Source: Tannerella sp. (GTDB lineage: Bacteria; Bacteroidota; Bacteroidia; Bacteroidales; Tannerellaceae). From it: a stretch of DNA of 62,315 nucleotides. The stretch lies in assembly GCA_031257565.1 (NCBI GenBank), contig JAIROL010000009.1:1-62315 (forward strand), read 5' to 3'. Below the pieces are notes generated by a model, which saw nothing but the letters and a program-made list of their open reading frames with translations, did no database searches and was not told the origin of the DNA. Made by a program: the position numbers and the translations under genes. Below are positions 46,419 through 54,616 of this stretch, piece by piece (the stretch's first letter is position 1; the number at the start of each line of letters is the position of its first letter).

Positions 46419-47306
46419 ATGCCGAATAATAAAGAATTAAAAACGATGACGAATAAAGTAAAAACCCCGGACGAATTAACAGACGACCTGATTACCCTTG
46501 CACTTGCCGAAGATACAGGCGACGGCGACCATACGACATTGTGTTGTATACCGCCCGAAGCGACAGGGAAAAGTCGTCTTATCATAAAAGAAAACGGGAT
46601 TCTGGCCGGCGTTGAAATGGCAAAACGTATCTTCTGCTATTTCGACGCGTCCATGATAATGAAAATATTCATTCCTGACGGAGCCGAAGTCAAAAAAGGC
46701 GATATCGCTTTTACTATCGAAGGAAAAATACAATCCATCCTTCAGACGGAACGCCTCGTCCTTAACGTGATGCAACGCATGAGCGGCATTGCGACTACTA
46801 CGCGACGTTATGTGAAAGCGCTCGAAGGAACAAATACCCGCGTGCTGGATACGCGCAAAACGACTCCCGGCATGCGTATACTCGAAAAGGAGGCGGTTCG
46901 CATAGGAGGCGGGGTAAACCATCGCATCGGTCTTTTCGACATGATCCTGCTGAAAGACAATCATGTCGATTTTGCAGGAGGCATAAAACAGGCGATTACC
47001 CGCGCCCGGAATTATCTGAAAGAAAAAGATAAAAACCTGAAAATAGAAATCGAAGTCCGGAATTTCGACGAACTGGAGGAAGTCCTGCAAACAGGCGGCG
47101 TAGACCGTATTATGCTGGACAATTTCAATACGGACGATACCCGCGAGGCGATACGGCGCATTGCCGGACGGTATGAAACCGAATCGTCGGGAGGGATCGC
47201 ATTCGACACGTTACGCAGCTATGCCGAATGCGGCGTCGACTTTATTTCCGTCGGAGCGCTTACGCACTCGGTTAAAAGTCTCGATATGAGCCTGAAAGCC
47301 GTATAA
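46419..47306 (+). CDS. nadC: Nicotinate-nucleotide pyrophosphorylase (quinolinate phosphoribosyltransferase) NadC
   Basis: 295 residues; makes nicotinate mononucleotide from quinolinate and PRPP in de novo NAD synthesis. Signatures: ALAEDTGDGDHTTLCCIPPE, MQRMSGIATTTRRYVKALEG, LDTRKTTPGMRILEKEAVRIGGG (DTRKT loop), LLKDNHV and HSVKSLDMSL. Either the ATG at 46419 or the one at 46446 could be used; the latter gives a start closer to family length. GATATTTG at 46387 (7 of 8) may be a weak own promoter. Confidence 0.95.
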   Translation: MPNNKELKTMTNKVKTPDELTDDLITLALAEDTGDGDHTTLCCIPPEATGKSRLIIKENGILAGVEMAKRIFCYFDASMIMKIFIPDGAEVKKGDIAFTIEGKIQSILQTERLVLNVMQRMSGIATTTRRYVKALEGTNTRVLDTRKTTPGMRILEKEAVRIGGGVNHRIGLFDMILLKDNHVDFAGGIKQAITRARNYLKEKDKNLKIEIEVRNFDELEEVLQTGGVDRIMLDNFNTDDTREAIRRIAGRYETESSGGIAFDTLRSYAECGVDFISVGALTHSVKSLDMSLKAV

Positions 47307-47335
47307 AAAAACATCACAAAACACATACCCCACCG

Positions 47336-49951
47336 ATGAGATCATTCTTTTTCATAATGATTGGATGCTTATTTGCCCTTACGCTACCGGCGCAAATGCT
47401 TACCGTGAAAATTGTCGACGACAAGGGACAACCCATTCCGAATGCGACATTCTACATACGCGAAACGGCGCGCGGCGTCATAGCCGACGAACGCGGAGAA
47501 TTTCAGACTGAATTAGACGCCGGCGAGTACGCCTGCGAAATTTCCTCGCTCGGATACGAAAGAAAAACAATGACGGTCGCCGTACCGCCGCAAGGACTAA
47601 CGCTCAACGTAGAACTGACCGAAAAAACATATACGCTTCGGGGGGTGACCGTAAGCCCCGGCAAAGAAGATCCGGCCTACCGTATCATGCGAAACGTCAT
47701 AGCGCGCGCTCCGTACCATCTTAATCAGGTGAAAAGCTACGAATCGGACGCGTACCTGAAAGGCTCGTTCAAAATCGAGAAAATGCCGGCATTACTAAAA
47801 TCACAGATAACAGACCCGAATATGAAAAACATGATCGGAAAACTACTCGTGTATGAATCGCAAAGCGAAGTGAAATACAGCGAGCCGGATAAATATGAGC
47901 TGCGCATAATCGCCGTATCGACCTCTTTCCCTGAAAATTTTAATATTGACGATAACGTGCCGCTAATCGCCGTCACCAGCAACATCTACAGCCCGGCGTC
48001 ATTCGGCGGACTGTTGGCGCCAGGCTCTTTCGCCGTCTATAAATTCAAACTGGAAGATTCCTATCAGGAAGACGACCATCTGATAAACAAAATCCGCGTG
48101 ATCCCCCGGAAAAAAAGCGGCCGGTTAGTCGACGGATGGCTTTATATTGCGGATGACGCCTGGACCGTACAGCAGGCCAACCTGAGTCTTTCACAGACTG
48201 GCGCAACCGTCCGCTTCAACCTTACATACCAGGAGGTCAAACCGGGCGCGTTCCTCCTTTCCGCATACGACATGTCACTGAATTTCAGCCTGATGGGAGT
48301 AAAAGGAAACGGACGGCTTTATGCGTCCGTCAAATATGACAAACTCGAAACGAATGAGAACTATGTCCTGACAAAAGCCGACACGATCAGCGTTATCAAA
48401 CCGGTCATAGCCGGTCAAAAAGCGCCGACAAAACAACAACAAAAGAATCTGCTGAAAATAGAAGAACTTGCAGGTAAGGAAAAACTAACTACCCGCGAAG
48501 CCTACAAAATGGCGCAATTAGTAAAAAAAACGGTCGAATCGGATGAAGTCAAAGAACAAAAACGCCGGCTCGAAAGACGACCGTTAGACTCCATGGTTAT
48601 CGTCGCGCGCGACAGCCTTGCACTAAAACGCGACACTTCTTTCTGGAACAAAACGCGCATCCTGCCGTTGAAGGAAGAAGAACTCCTAAGCTATCTGCAA
48701 CGCGACAGCCTTAAATTCGTCGCCGATTCCATGAAAAGCGCCGATTCGCTGAAAAACCGTACATTCGAGAAATGGATAATCCGCCTGCTTCTCGGAGAAA
48801 AAATAAATTTTGGTAAAAATTATTACTTCCTGTACGACGGTCTGTTATCGGCCTGTCCGGAATACAATTTCGTCGACGGATTCCGCGTCGGACAATCGCT
48901 GGAAGCGGGCGTCAACCTCGGCGGGAACAGATCGCTCTCCCTTGCGCCGGCCATATACTACGCCACGGCGCGCAAAGAGATCGATATCACAATAAACGGC
49001 GCGCTCTCCTACGCTCCCTTGCGAAACGGGAAGTTGTCCCTGTCGACAGGAAATACGATAACCGACTATGCCGGAAAGAACGGGACCGGACGCTTCGGAA
49101 ATACATTAGCCTCTCTGTTCCTTGCAAATAATACGGCTATGTTCTATCAAAAAAAATACGCGGCTATATCCAACAGGATCGATATTGCAAACGGACTGAT
49201 CCTGACCGCCGGCTTCAATTATGAAAAAAGAAACGATCTTACAAACAATACGAGTTATAGCGTTTTCGGGGGACGACCGGCTCCAAACATTCCTCATGGG
49301 CAAACCGGCATGATGCCCGACCATGAAGCGTATGTGGCGAATATCGCTTTCGAATATACCCCAAGATATTATTATAGTATATGGAAAGGACAAAAAATCT
49401 ACCTTAACTCCAACTATCCGACAATCCGGATGAGCTATCAAAAAGCCTTTGCGGGAGGAAGCAACAGAAATTCCTCTTTCGATCAGATAGAAATATCCGT
49501 ATTCCATAACATCCGACTCAGTCTGTTCAACAGACTGTCATACGAAATCGATGCAGGGATATTCCCGTCTTCCGGACAAACCTGTCTTCCGGACTTTAAA
49601 CACTTCCGGACGAACGAACTGTTTCTGACCGGCAAGTTGCTTGAAAACAGTTTCACGATGGACAATTACAGGTATGCGACAGACGACAAATGGTTGCAGG
49701 CGCACGTTTCATACGCATCCGATTTCCTGCTGCTGAAACAAATACCATTCATGCAAAGCTTCCTTTTCGACGAGGCCCTGCACGCAAAGACATTATGGAC
49801 TCCCGACCTGAACCGCAACGAGATCGGATACTCGATCGGACTTGGAGAATCAGGAAGAATCGGGGTCTTTGCCTGTTTCAAACAATTGCAATACGAAAGC
49901 GCCGGAATTGTCGTCAGTTTGCCGTTATTACTGAATATGCTTACAAAATAA
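47336..49951 (+). CDS. DUF5686/carboxypeptidase-regulatory-like outer-membrane protein
   Basis: 871 residues with a signal peptide (FFFIMIGCLFALTLPAQ). An N-terminal carboxypeptidase-D-like domain (VDDKGQPIPNATFYIRETAR, CEISSLGYERKT) is followed by the DUF5686 body: DPAYRIMRNVIARAPYHLNQ, YESDAYLKGSFKIEKMPALL, and a C-terminal half rich in alternating aromatic strands, probably an outer-membrane barrel. Function unknown in this family. 30 bp after nadC, so perhaps co-transcribed. Confidence 0.82.
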   Translation: MRSFFFIMIGCLFALTLPAQMLTVKIVDDKGQPIPNATFYIRETARGVIADERGEFQTELDAGEYACEISSLGYERKTMTVAVPPQGLTLNVELTEKTYTLRGVTVSPGKEDPAYRIMRNVIARAPYHLNQVKSYESDAYLKGSFKIEKMPALLKSQITDPNMKNMIGKLLVYESQSEVKYSEPDKYELRIIAVSTSFPENFNIDDNVPLIAVTSNIYSPASFGGLLAPGSFAVYKFKLEDSYQEDDHLINKIRVIPRKKSGRLVDGWLYIADDAWTVQQANLSLSQTGATVRFNLTYQEVKPGAFLLSAYDMSLNFSLMGVKGNGRLYASVKYDKLETNENYVLTKADTISVIKPVIAGQKAPTKQQQKNLLKIEELAGKEKLTTREAYKMAQLVKKTVESDEVKEQKRRLERRPLDSMVIVARDSLALKRDTSFWNKTRILPLKEEELLSYLQRDSLKFVADSMKSADSLKNRTFEKWIIRLLLGEKINFGKNYYFLYDGLLSACPEYNFVDGFRVGQSLEAGVNLGGNRSLSLAPAIYYATARKEIDITINGALSYAPLRNGKLSLSTGNTITDYAGKNGTGRFGNTLASLFLANNTAMFYQKKYAAISNRIDIANGLILTAGFNYEKRNDLTNNTSYSVFGGRPAPNIPHGQTGMMPDHEAYVANIAFEYTPRYYYSIWKGQKIYLNSNYPTIRMSYQKAFAGGSNRNSSFDQIEISVFHNIRLSLFNRLSYEIDAGIFPSSGQTCLPDFKHFRTNELFLTGKLLENSFTMDNYRYATDDKWLQAHVSYASDFLLLKQIPFMQSFLFDEALHAKTLWTPDLNRNEIGYSIGLGESGRIGVFACFKQLQYESAGIVVSLPLLLNMLTK

Positions 49952-50008
49952 AGGTTTTATATTTAATTCTTCGCGCGTAAAAAAAAATAAAACTTTATCG
50001 GATAATTC

Positions 50009-50039
50009 TTTGCAATTACAATAAATATTCTTATCTTTG
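50009..50039 (+). promoter_or_regulatory. Consensus promoter of the fimbrillin-like gene
   Basis: TTTG (50009-50012), a 19-bp spacer, TATCTTTG (50032-50039), and about 68 nt of leader before the ATG at 50108. Confidence 0.75.
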
Positions 50040-50107
50040 GCGCGTTTAATTTCATTTTATAAGAAATGAGCGTATGTTTTTTTTTTAACGTTTAAAGTCA
50101 CAAAGTA

Positions 50108-51466
50108 ATGAAACGAATAACATTTTTTATACTAAGCATTTTTTGTCTCGCAGCATGTAACAGTGAGATGGTAGACCTTTCGGAAAAAAAGCCGGAGCCA
50201 AAACCGCAGATCGAATTACGTATATCCGATGCGGAACAAGTAAAATTGTACAGCGTTGCGGAAGGAAATGAATGTCTGATCGATTCCATCTGGGTACTCG
50301 TTTTCGACAGCAGCACAGGAAACCTGAAAGCTGCGGAACATATTGGCGGCGATAAAATTGTGAAAAACGGCCAGGCAACCCAGCTAATGCCGCAATTAAC
50401 CATTGACGTCGAAACAGGAGACCGCGTTGTCTGTATAGCAAATACAGATCCGAATCCGGATACGGCTACCGTAAAACTGAATACAATAAACAGCTGTTTT
50501 GCATTGAAAAAGAACACCTATTACAATGGAATAGAATGTCTGCCGATGTATGGCGCCATGGAGTGGACGGCGTCAACAGGATACGCTTGCGAGATGATCC
50601 GCGCAGTGGCTAAGATACAGGTACAAATGGGCGCCGGCGTTTCCGACGTAACCGGTCATTTCACGGCAGAAAATGTCTATTCCCGCATTTATAGATGCAA
50701 CTTCGAAGGAGGATTTATACAACCCATCCCGGGCGTTGTTTCAGGTATAACTGATCCTCGACCCAATGATTATCGTCGCACGCGCGACTTTTTTCTTGTA
50801 CAAAAAGATAATGAACCAAAACAAAATACGCATGTATACCTGTATGAGTTTCCATCAAGTAACAGAACCGTACTGGATATAACTATTCCGATCGACAACA
50901 AAACATTTAACGCTAATCGCCAGCATATTATGCTCATAAATAAGTTCGCCCCCACCGATTCTACATTTTATCGTCTGGACTTTTACGACGCTATGGACTC
51001 TGTATATTTAGACACAAAACGGAATCATTTTTATCTTTTTACCATTAACAAAGTTCGTAGCGAAGGGTACAAAACCATAGACGAAGCGAGGGTAAACCCG
51101 GGCAGCAATATCGAATACACGGTCTACATCAACGACGGTTCGAGTTCTGTTACGTCTAACGGACAATATGCCATTGTAACAAGCGTCGATACGGCTTATA
51201 TAGCAAGCGGGGCGACGGGGGTGACAATCGCCACGGCAAGATACCAGCTTCCGGCGAAGATGCCGTCCCTGACTGCAACAACCAATACGATAGTGGCGAC
51301 AGGCGCTCTGGCGCTTGCCGCCGGCAGCATAACGTCCTTAACGAACGTGAATGGTAATGTGATAGTAAACGCAACAGGCGCCGGTCTGACGTCAGGCAGC
51401 ATTCAGGGTAGGGTCGTATTTACGCTTGGAAATATAACGCATACGCTTGTCGTAAAGGTGAGATAA
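50108..51466 (+). CDS. FimA/Mfa1-type fimbrillin-like lipoprotein
   Basis: A lipoprotein of 452 residues (FFILSIFCLAAC). The N-domain has the fimbrillin pattern IDSIWVLVFDSSTGNLKAAE and MPQLTIDVETGDRVVCIANT with ECLPMYGAMEW and EMIRAVAKIQVQM, as in Bacteroidales FimA/Mfa1 pilins or their tip and anchor subunits. The last ~120 residues are a low-complexity Ala/Thr/Gly beta domain (TIVATGALALAAGSITSLTN). No other fimbrial genes stand beside it, so it is an orphan pilus or adhesin subunit. Confidence 0.72.
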   Translation: MKRITFFILSIFCLAACNSEMVDLSEKKPEPKPQIELRISDAEQVKLYSVAEGNECLIDSIWVLVFDSSTGNLKAAEHIGGDKIVKNGQATQLMPQLTIDVETGDRVVCIANTDPNPDTATVKLNTINSCFALKKNTYYNGIECLPMYGAMEWTASTGYACEMIRAVAKIQVQMGAGVSDVTGHFTAENVYSRIYRCNFEGGFIQPIPGVVSGITDPRPNDYRRTRDFFLVQKDNEPKQNTHVYLYEFPSSNRTVLDITIPIDNKTFNANRQHIMLINKFAPTDSTFYRLDFYDAMDSVYLDTKRNHFYLFTINKVRSEGYKTIDEARVNPGSNIEYTVYINDGSSSVTSNGQYAIVTSVDTAYIASGATGVTIATARYQLPAKMPSLTATTNTIVATGALALAAGSITSLTNVNGNVIVNATGAGLTSGSIQGRVVFTLGNITHTLVVKVR

Positions 51467-51568
51467 AAAGCGCTTTATAATCGGAAGCGCGATCCGCGAC
51501 GTCAAAGGCTTCAGACAAACGTCGCAGGTTACTCCGGTATAGGAGGATCTGACAATCCGGGGATAAGT

Positions 51569-52141
51569 TTATTTCTTCATCACCCTGCCTTCTTTGAAAA
51601 GATAAGTTTCCTTGCTTTCCGGACAAACGGCGACGCCGTTCTCGTCAAAATCCAGCCGATGACCATATTCGCTCGCCCAGCCGGTCTGACGCGCAGGATT
51701 ACCTGCGACTAAAGCGTAAGCCGGAACATCTTTTGTTACGACGGCGCCTGCTCCTATCATCGCATACGTTCCGATGACGCAGCCGCATATAATCGTAGCA
51801 TTAGCCCCTATCGAGGCGCCTTTACATACTTTTGTGGCGATAAATTCATCCCTGCGGGAAACGGCGCTCCTCGGATTGATTACATTTGTAAAAACGCAGG
51901 AAGGTCCCAGAAAAACGTCATCCTCGCAGGTTACCCCGGTATATACCGATACATTATTCTGCACTTTTACATTATCGCCCAACACTACTCCGGGAGCAAT
52001 CACTATATTCTGGCCGATAGTGCAGTTCTTTCCTATCGCGCATCCGGCCATCAGGTGCGAAAAATGCCATATTTTCGTGCCGTCGCCGATCAGGCAACCT
52101 TCATCTATTATAGCCGTTTCATGTGCAGTATATCCTTTCAT
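51569..52141 (-). CDS. Hexapeptide-repeat N-acetyltransferase (WbpD/WlbB-like)
   Basis: A left-handed beta-helix acyltransferase of 190 residues. Repeats run from TAIIDEGCLIGDGTKIWHFS through GKNCTIGQNIVIAPGVVLGD and GASIGANATIICGCVIGTYA to VTKDVPAYALVAGNPARQTG. The opening (IWHFSHLMAGC) and ending match UDP-sugar 3-N-acetyltransferases such as WbpD/WlbB that make diacetamido uronic acids for O-antigen. No sugar-pathway neighbours are present here. Its start codon lies inside a 21-bp direct repeat (52136-52156) that is copied at 52230. Confidence 0.85.
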   Translation of the reverse strand: MKGYTAHETAIIDEGCLIGDGTKIWHFSHLMAGCAIGKNCTIGQNIVIAPGVVLGDNVKVQNNVSVYTGVTCEDDVFLGPSCVFTNVINPRSAVSRRDEFIATKVCKGASIGANATIICGCVIGTYAMIGAGAVVTKDVPAYALVAGNPARQTGWASEYGHRLDFDENGVAVCPESKETYLFKEGRVMKK

Positions 52142-52250
52142 GTATACATTGTTTATTTTTTAACATTTCGGTAACATAGAACTCACAGCATGTTCATAAC
52201 TCTTTGGCGCAAGCCGTTTTGCATGTTCGTTTCATGTATACATTATTTAT
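52136..52250. repeat. Decayed copy of the orphan-ORF sequence, flanked by 21-bp direct repeats
   Basis: 52136-52156 and 52230-52250 are direct repeats with one mismatch (core TTTCATGTATACATT). Between them, 52157-52229 reads like 42135-42235: shared blocks GGTAACATAGAACTC, ATGTTCATAA and CTTTGGCGCAAGCCGTTTT, with about 30 bp missing before the MKRT codons. Confidence 0.8.
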
Positions 52251-52269
52251 AAAAATCATCCATCGTCGT

Positions 52270-52977
52270 TCATCGCTTATACATCAGAAAAATGGCCGGT
52301 TTCTTTTTCAGGTCGGGCATATTCCCTGCCCACTCTTTCACCGGACGCGTATGTATACGCTCGTCGTCGCAAGTAATGGCCGAAGCCACGCACAATAACG
52401 TCGACGGCCTGCAGACGCGGATAAAGTCTTCCAGCAGCTTGTTATTCCGGTACGGGGTTTCTATAAATATCTGCGTTTCCTTTTCGGCATACATCCGCGA
52501 TTCCAACGCCTTAATACGCGCTGCGCGTCCGGTAGCCTCGACAGGCAGGTATCCATGAAAAGCAAAGCTCTGTCCGTTAAATCCCGAAGCCATCAAAGCC
52601 ATTAAAATCGACGAAGGACCGACAAGCGGCGCCACACGATACCCTTTACGTTGCGCTATGGCAACCACATCCGCTCCCGGATCGGCAACAGCCGGACATC
52701 CGGCCTCCGACATGACGCCTACAGATTCTCCGGCAGCCATCGGAGCCAACATCCCTGAAACGTCTTCCGGCGAAGTATGTTCGTTCAGCTCCGTAAAGCT
52801 CAGACGATCGATCGCAATCGACGGCTCCGTCTTCTTCAGGAAACGGCGCGCCGTACGTACATTCTCCACAATAAAATGCTTCAATGACAGGATCACTTCG
52901 CGGTTATAAGCCGGCAGCGCGCGCGAATGCTCCGTCTCGCCCAACGTAACGGGGATCAAGTATAATGTTGCTTCCAT
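52270..52977 (-). CDS. RsmI-like SAM-dependent methyltransferase (short form)
   Basis: A tetrapyrrole-methylase-fold protein of 235 residues. The order LYLIPVTLGETEHSRAL, VRTARRFLKKT, LNEHTSPEDV, VGVMSEAGCPAVADPGADVV, LVGPSSILMALMASGF and IFIETPYRNNKLLEDF matches the RsmI family, which 2'-O-methylates 16S rRNA C1402, but the sequence is shorter and divergent, as in Bacteroidota paralogues. Its substrate may differ. A TAGTTTTG box (52982-52989, minus) sits only 5 bp before the ATG. Confidence 0.82.
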   Translation of the reverse strand: MEATLYLIPVTLGETEHSRALPAYNREVILSLKHFIVENVRTARRFLKKTEPSIAIDRLSFTELNEHTSPEDVSGMLAPMAAGESVGVMSEAGCPAVADPGADVVAIAQRKGYRVAPLVGPSSILMALMASGFNGQSFAFHGYLPVEATGRAARIKALESRMYAEKETQIFIETPYRNNKLLEDFIRVCRPSTLLCVASAITCDDERIHTRPVKEWAGNMPDLKKKPAIFLMYKR

Positions 52978-53074
52978 CGGACAAAACTAACAAAAGTTTG
53001 CATAATTTGCGCTATCTTTATTCAAAAAAAACTTTTTTTCACTGCACGCGCTTGGAGATCGTAAGGCTTTCACG

Positions 53075-53082
53075 TAATTTTG
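53075..53082 (+). promoter_or_regulatory. -7 box TAATTTTG of the rRNA methyltransferase gene
   Basis: An exact TAnnTTTG match 31 bp before the ATG at 53114. Confidence 0.5.
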
Positions 53083-53113
53083 CCGTGCATGCGCGATAAA
53101 ACTTGAATAAAAC

Positions 53114-54616
53114 ATGCTTAAACAGGAATTCATACAAAACGCAAAACAATTATTACCGGACGACTATCAGGCTTTTGAAGCGTCTTTGGAAACCGAACCG
53201 CCGGTAAGCATAAGGATCAATCCGTCGAAACATGCGGCGCCGGATTTGTACGGTAAAGGAGATCATACCGTAAACGATCCTATCGTCGGCGACAAAGCGC
53301 AAAAAGAAACCGGACAGGACGCAGGCGCGCTTTCCGGTATAAAAAAAGTACCCTGGTGCGAAACGGGATATTACCTCCCGAAGCGACCTTTTTTTACTTT
53401 CGATCCGTTATTCCATGCCGGAACATACTATGTGCAGGAAGCGGCGTCGATGTTTCCGGAACAGGCCCTGCTGAAAATATTCGCCGACACGGAATTTCTC
53501 CGGGATCGGATAACCGTTCTCGACCTGTGCGCCGCGCCGGGGGGCAAATCGACGCATATCCAGGCGCTACTGCCGGAAAACAGTTTATTAGTAAGCAACG
53601 AAGCGATCCGGAGCCGCGCCATGATCCTCTCCGGGAATATCGCAAAATGGGGCCGCGCCGACAATATCGTTACCCATAACGATCCGAAAACGCTCGGAAG
53701 ATTAACCCATCTTTTTGATCTCATACTGGCCGATCTGCCCTGCTCCGGCGAAGGCATGTTCCGCAAGTACCCGCCCGGCCGCGACAAATGGAGCTCCGAC
53801 AACGTAAAGCTGTGCGCATCACGGCAAAAACGCATCATACGCGATGTATGGGAATGTCTTAAACCGGGAGGCTACCTGATCTACAGTACTTGTACATTCA
53901 ATACGGAGGAGAATGAAGACAATGTCTTTATTCTTACGGAAGAACTCGGCGCCGAACTCATTCCCGTTCCGGTGAAAGAAGAATGGAATATCGCCGGCGC
54001 ACTCCGCCACGACATACCGGCATACCGTTTTTTCCCGCATCGCACGCAAGGGGAAGGGTTTTTCTTAGCCCTGATGAGGAAGAACGACAAAACGGCGGAC
54101 ACGAAAGTAATAAAGGCCGGGCATCAGAACGACAAACGGCCGTTAACCATCCCTGATCCGATAAAAAACATGTTGCTGAGAGCGGACAGGTATATCTTCC
54201 GGACAGGACCGGGCGCAACAAACGACGATCCGAAAACCTCCGGAAAGCAGGCAGGTTCATTATACGCCATTCCTGCAGTCCACGAAAACATCTATACGAT
54301 TCTTTCCGAACGGCTAAACGTCCTTTCTGCCGGCATACGGCTGGGCGAGTTCAAAGGCGCCGATTTTTTACCGTCCGCATCGCTGGCCTTGAGTACGGAA
54401 CTGAATACAAGCGCATTTCCCGCAGTAGAATTATCCTGTGAGCGGGCAATCGCCTATTTGCAACGGGAAGCAGTTACAATGCCCGAGGGTACGCCCAAAG
54501 GATATGCGCTTGTGACATATAAAGGAACGCCTCTTGGTTTTGTTAAAAATACAGGAACCCGCGCGAACAACCTGTATCCTCGGGAATGGCGCATCAGAAG
54601 CCGGAAAAGTCCGTGA
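53114..54616 (+). CDS. RsmF-like rRNA cytosine-C5 methyltransferase
   Basis: A NOL1/NOP2/Sun family protein of 500 residues. SAM site DLCAAPGGKSTHIQALLPE, motif IV DLILADLPCSGEGMFRKYP (PC catalytic loop) and motif VI YSTCTFNTEENEDN carrying the nucleophile cysteine. VPWCETGYYLPKRPFFTFDP before the SAM domain and a C-terminal RNA-binding tail (KGYALVTYKGTPLGFVKN) resemble E. coli RsmF/YebU. It probably methylates 16S rRNA; the exact base is not readable. An insertion around residues 60-80 is not in the family core. Confidence 0.88.
   Translation: MLKQEFIQNAKQLLPDDYQAFEASLETEPPVSIRINPSKHAAPDLYGKGDHTVNDPIVGDKAQKETGQDAGALSGIKKVPWCETGYYLPKRPFFTFDPLFHAGTYYVQEAASMFPEQALLKIFADTEFLRDRITVLDLCAAPGGKSTHIQALLPENSLLVSNEAIRSRAMILSGNIAKWGRADNIVTHNDPKTLGRLTHLFDLILADLPCSGEGMFRKYPPGRDKWSSDNVKLCASRQKRIIRDVWECLKPGGYLIYSTCTFNTEENEDNVFILTEELGAELIPVPVKEEWNIAGALRHDIPAYRFFPHRTQGEGFFLALMRKNDKTADTKVIKAGHQNDKRPLTIPDPIKNMLLRADRYIFRTGPGATNDDPKTSGKQAGSLYAIPAVHENIYTILSERLNVLSAGIRLGEFKGADFLPSASLALSTELNTSAFPAVELSCERAIAYLQREAVTMPEGTPKGYALVTYKGTPLGFVKNTGTRANNLYPREWRIRSRKSP

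Noticed and set aside
50108-51466. Full fimbrial operon next to the fimbrillin-like gene
   Set aside because: Only one subunit-like gene is present; neighbours on both sides are unrelated.
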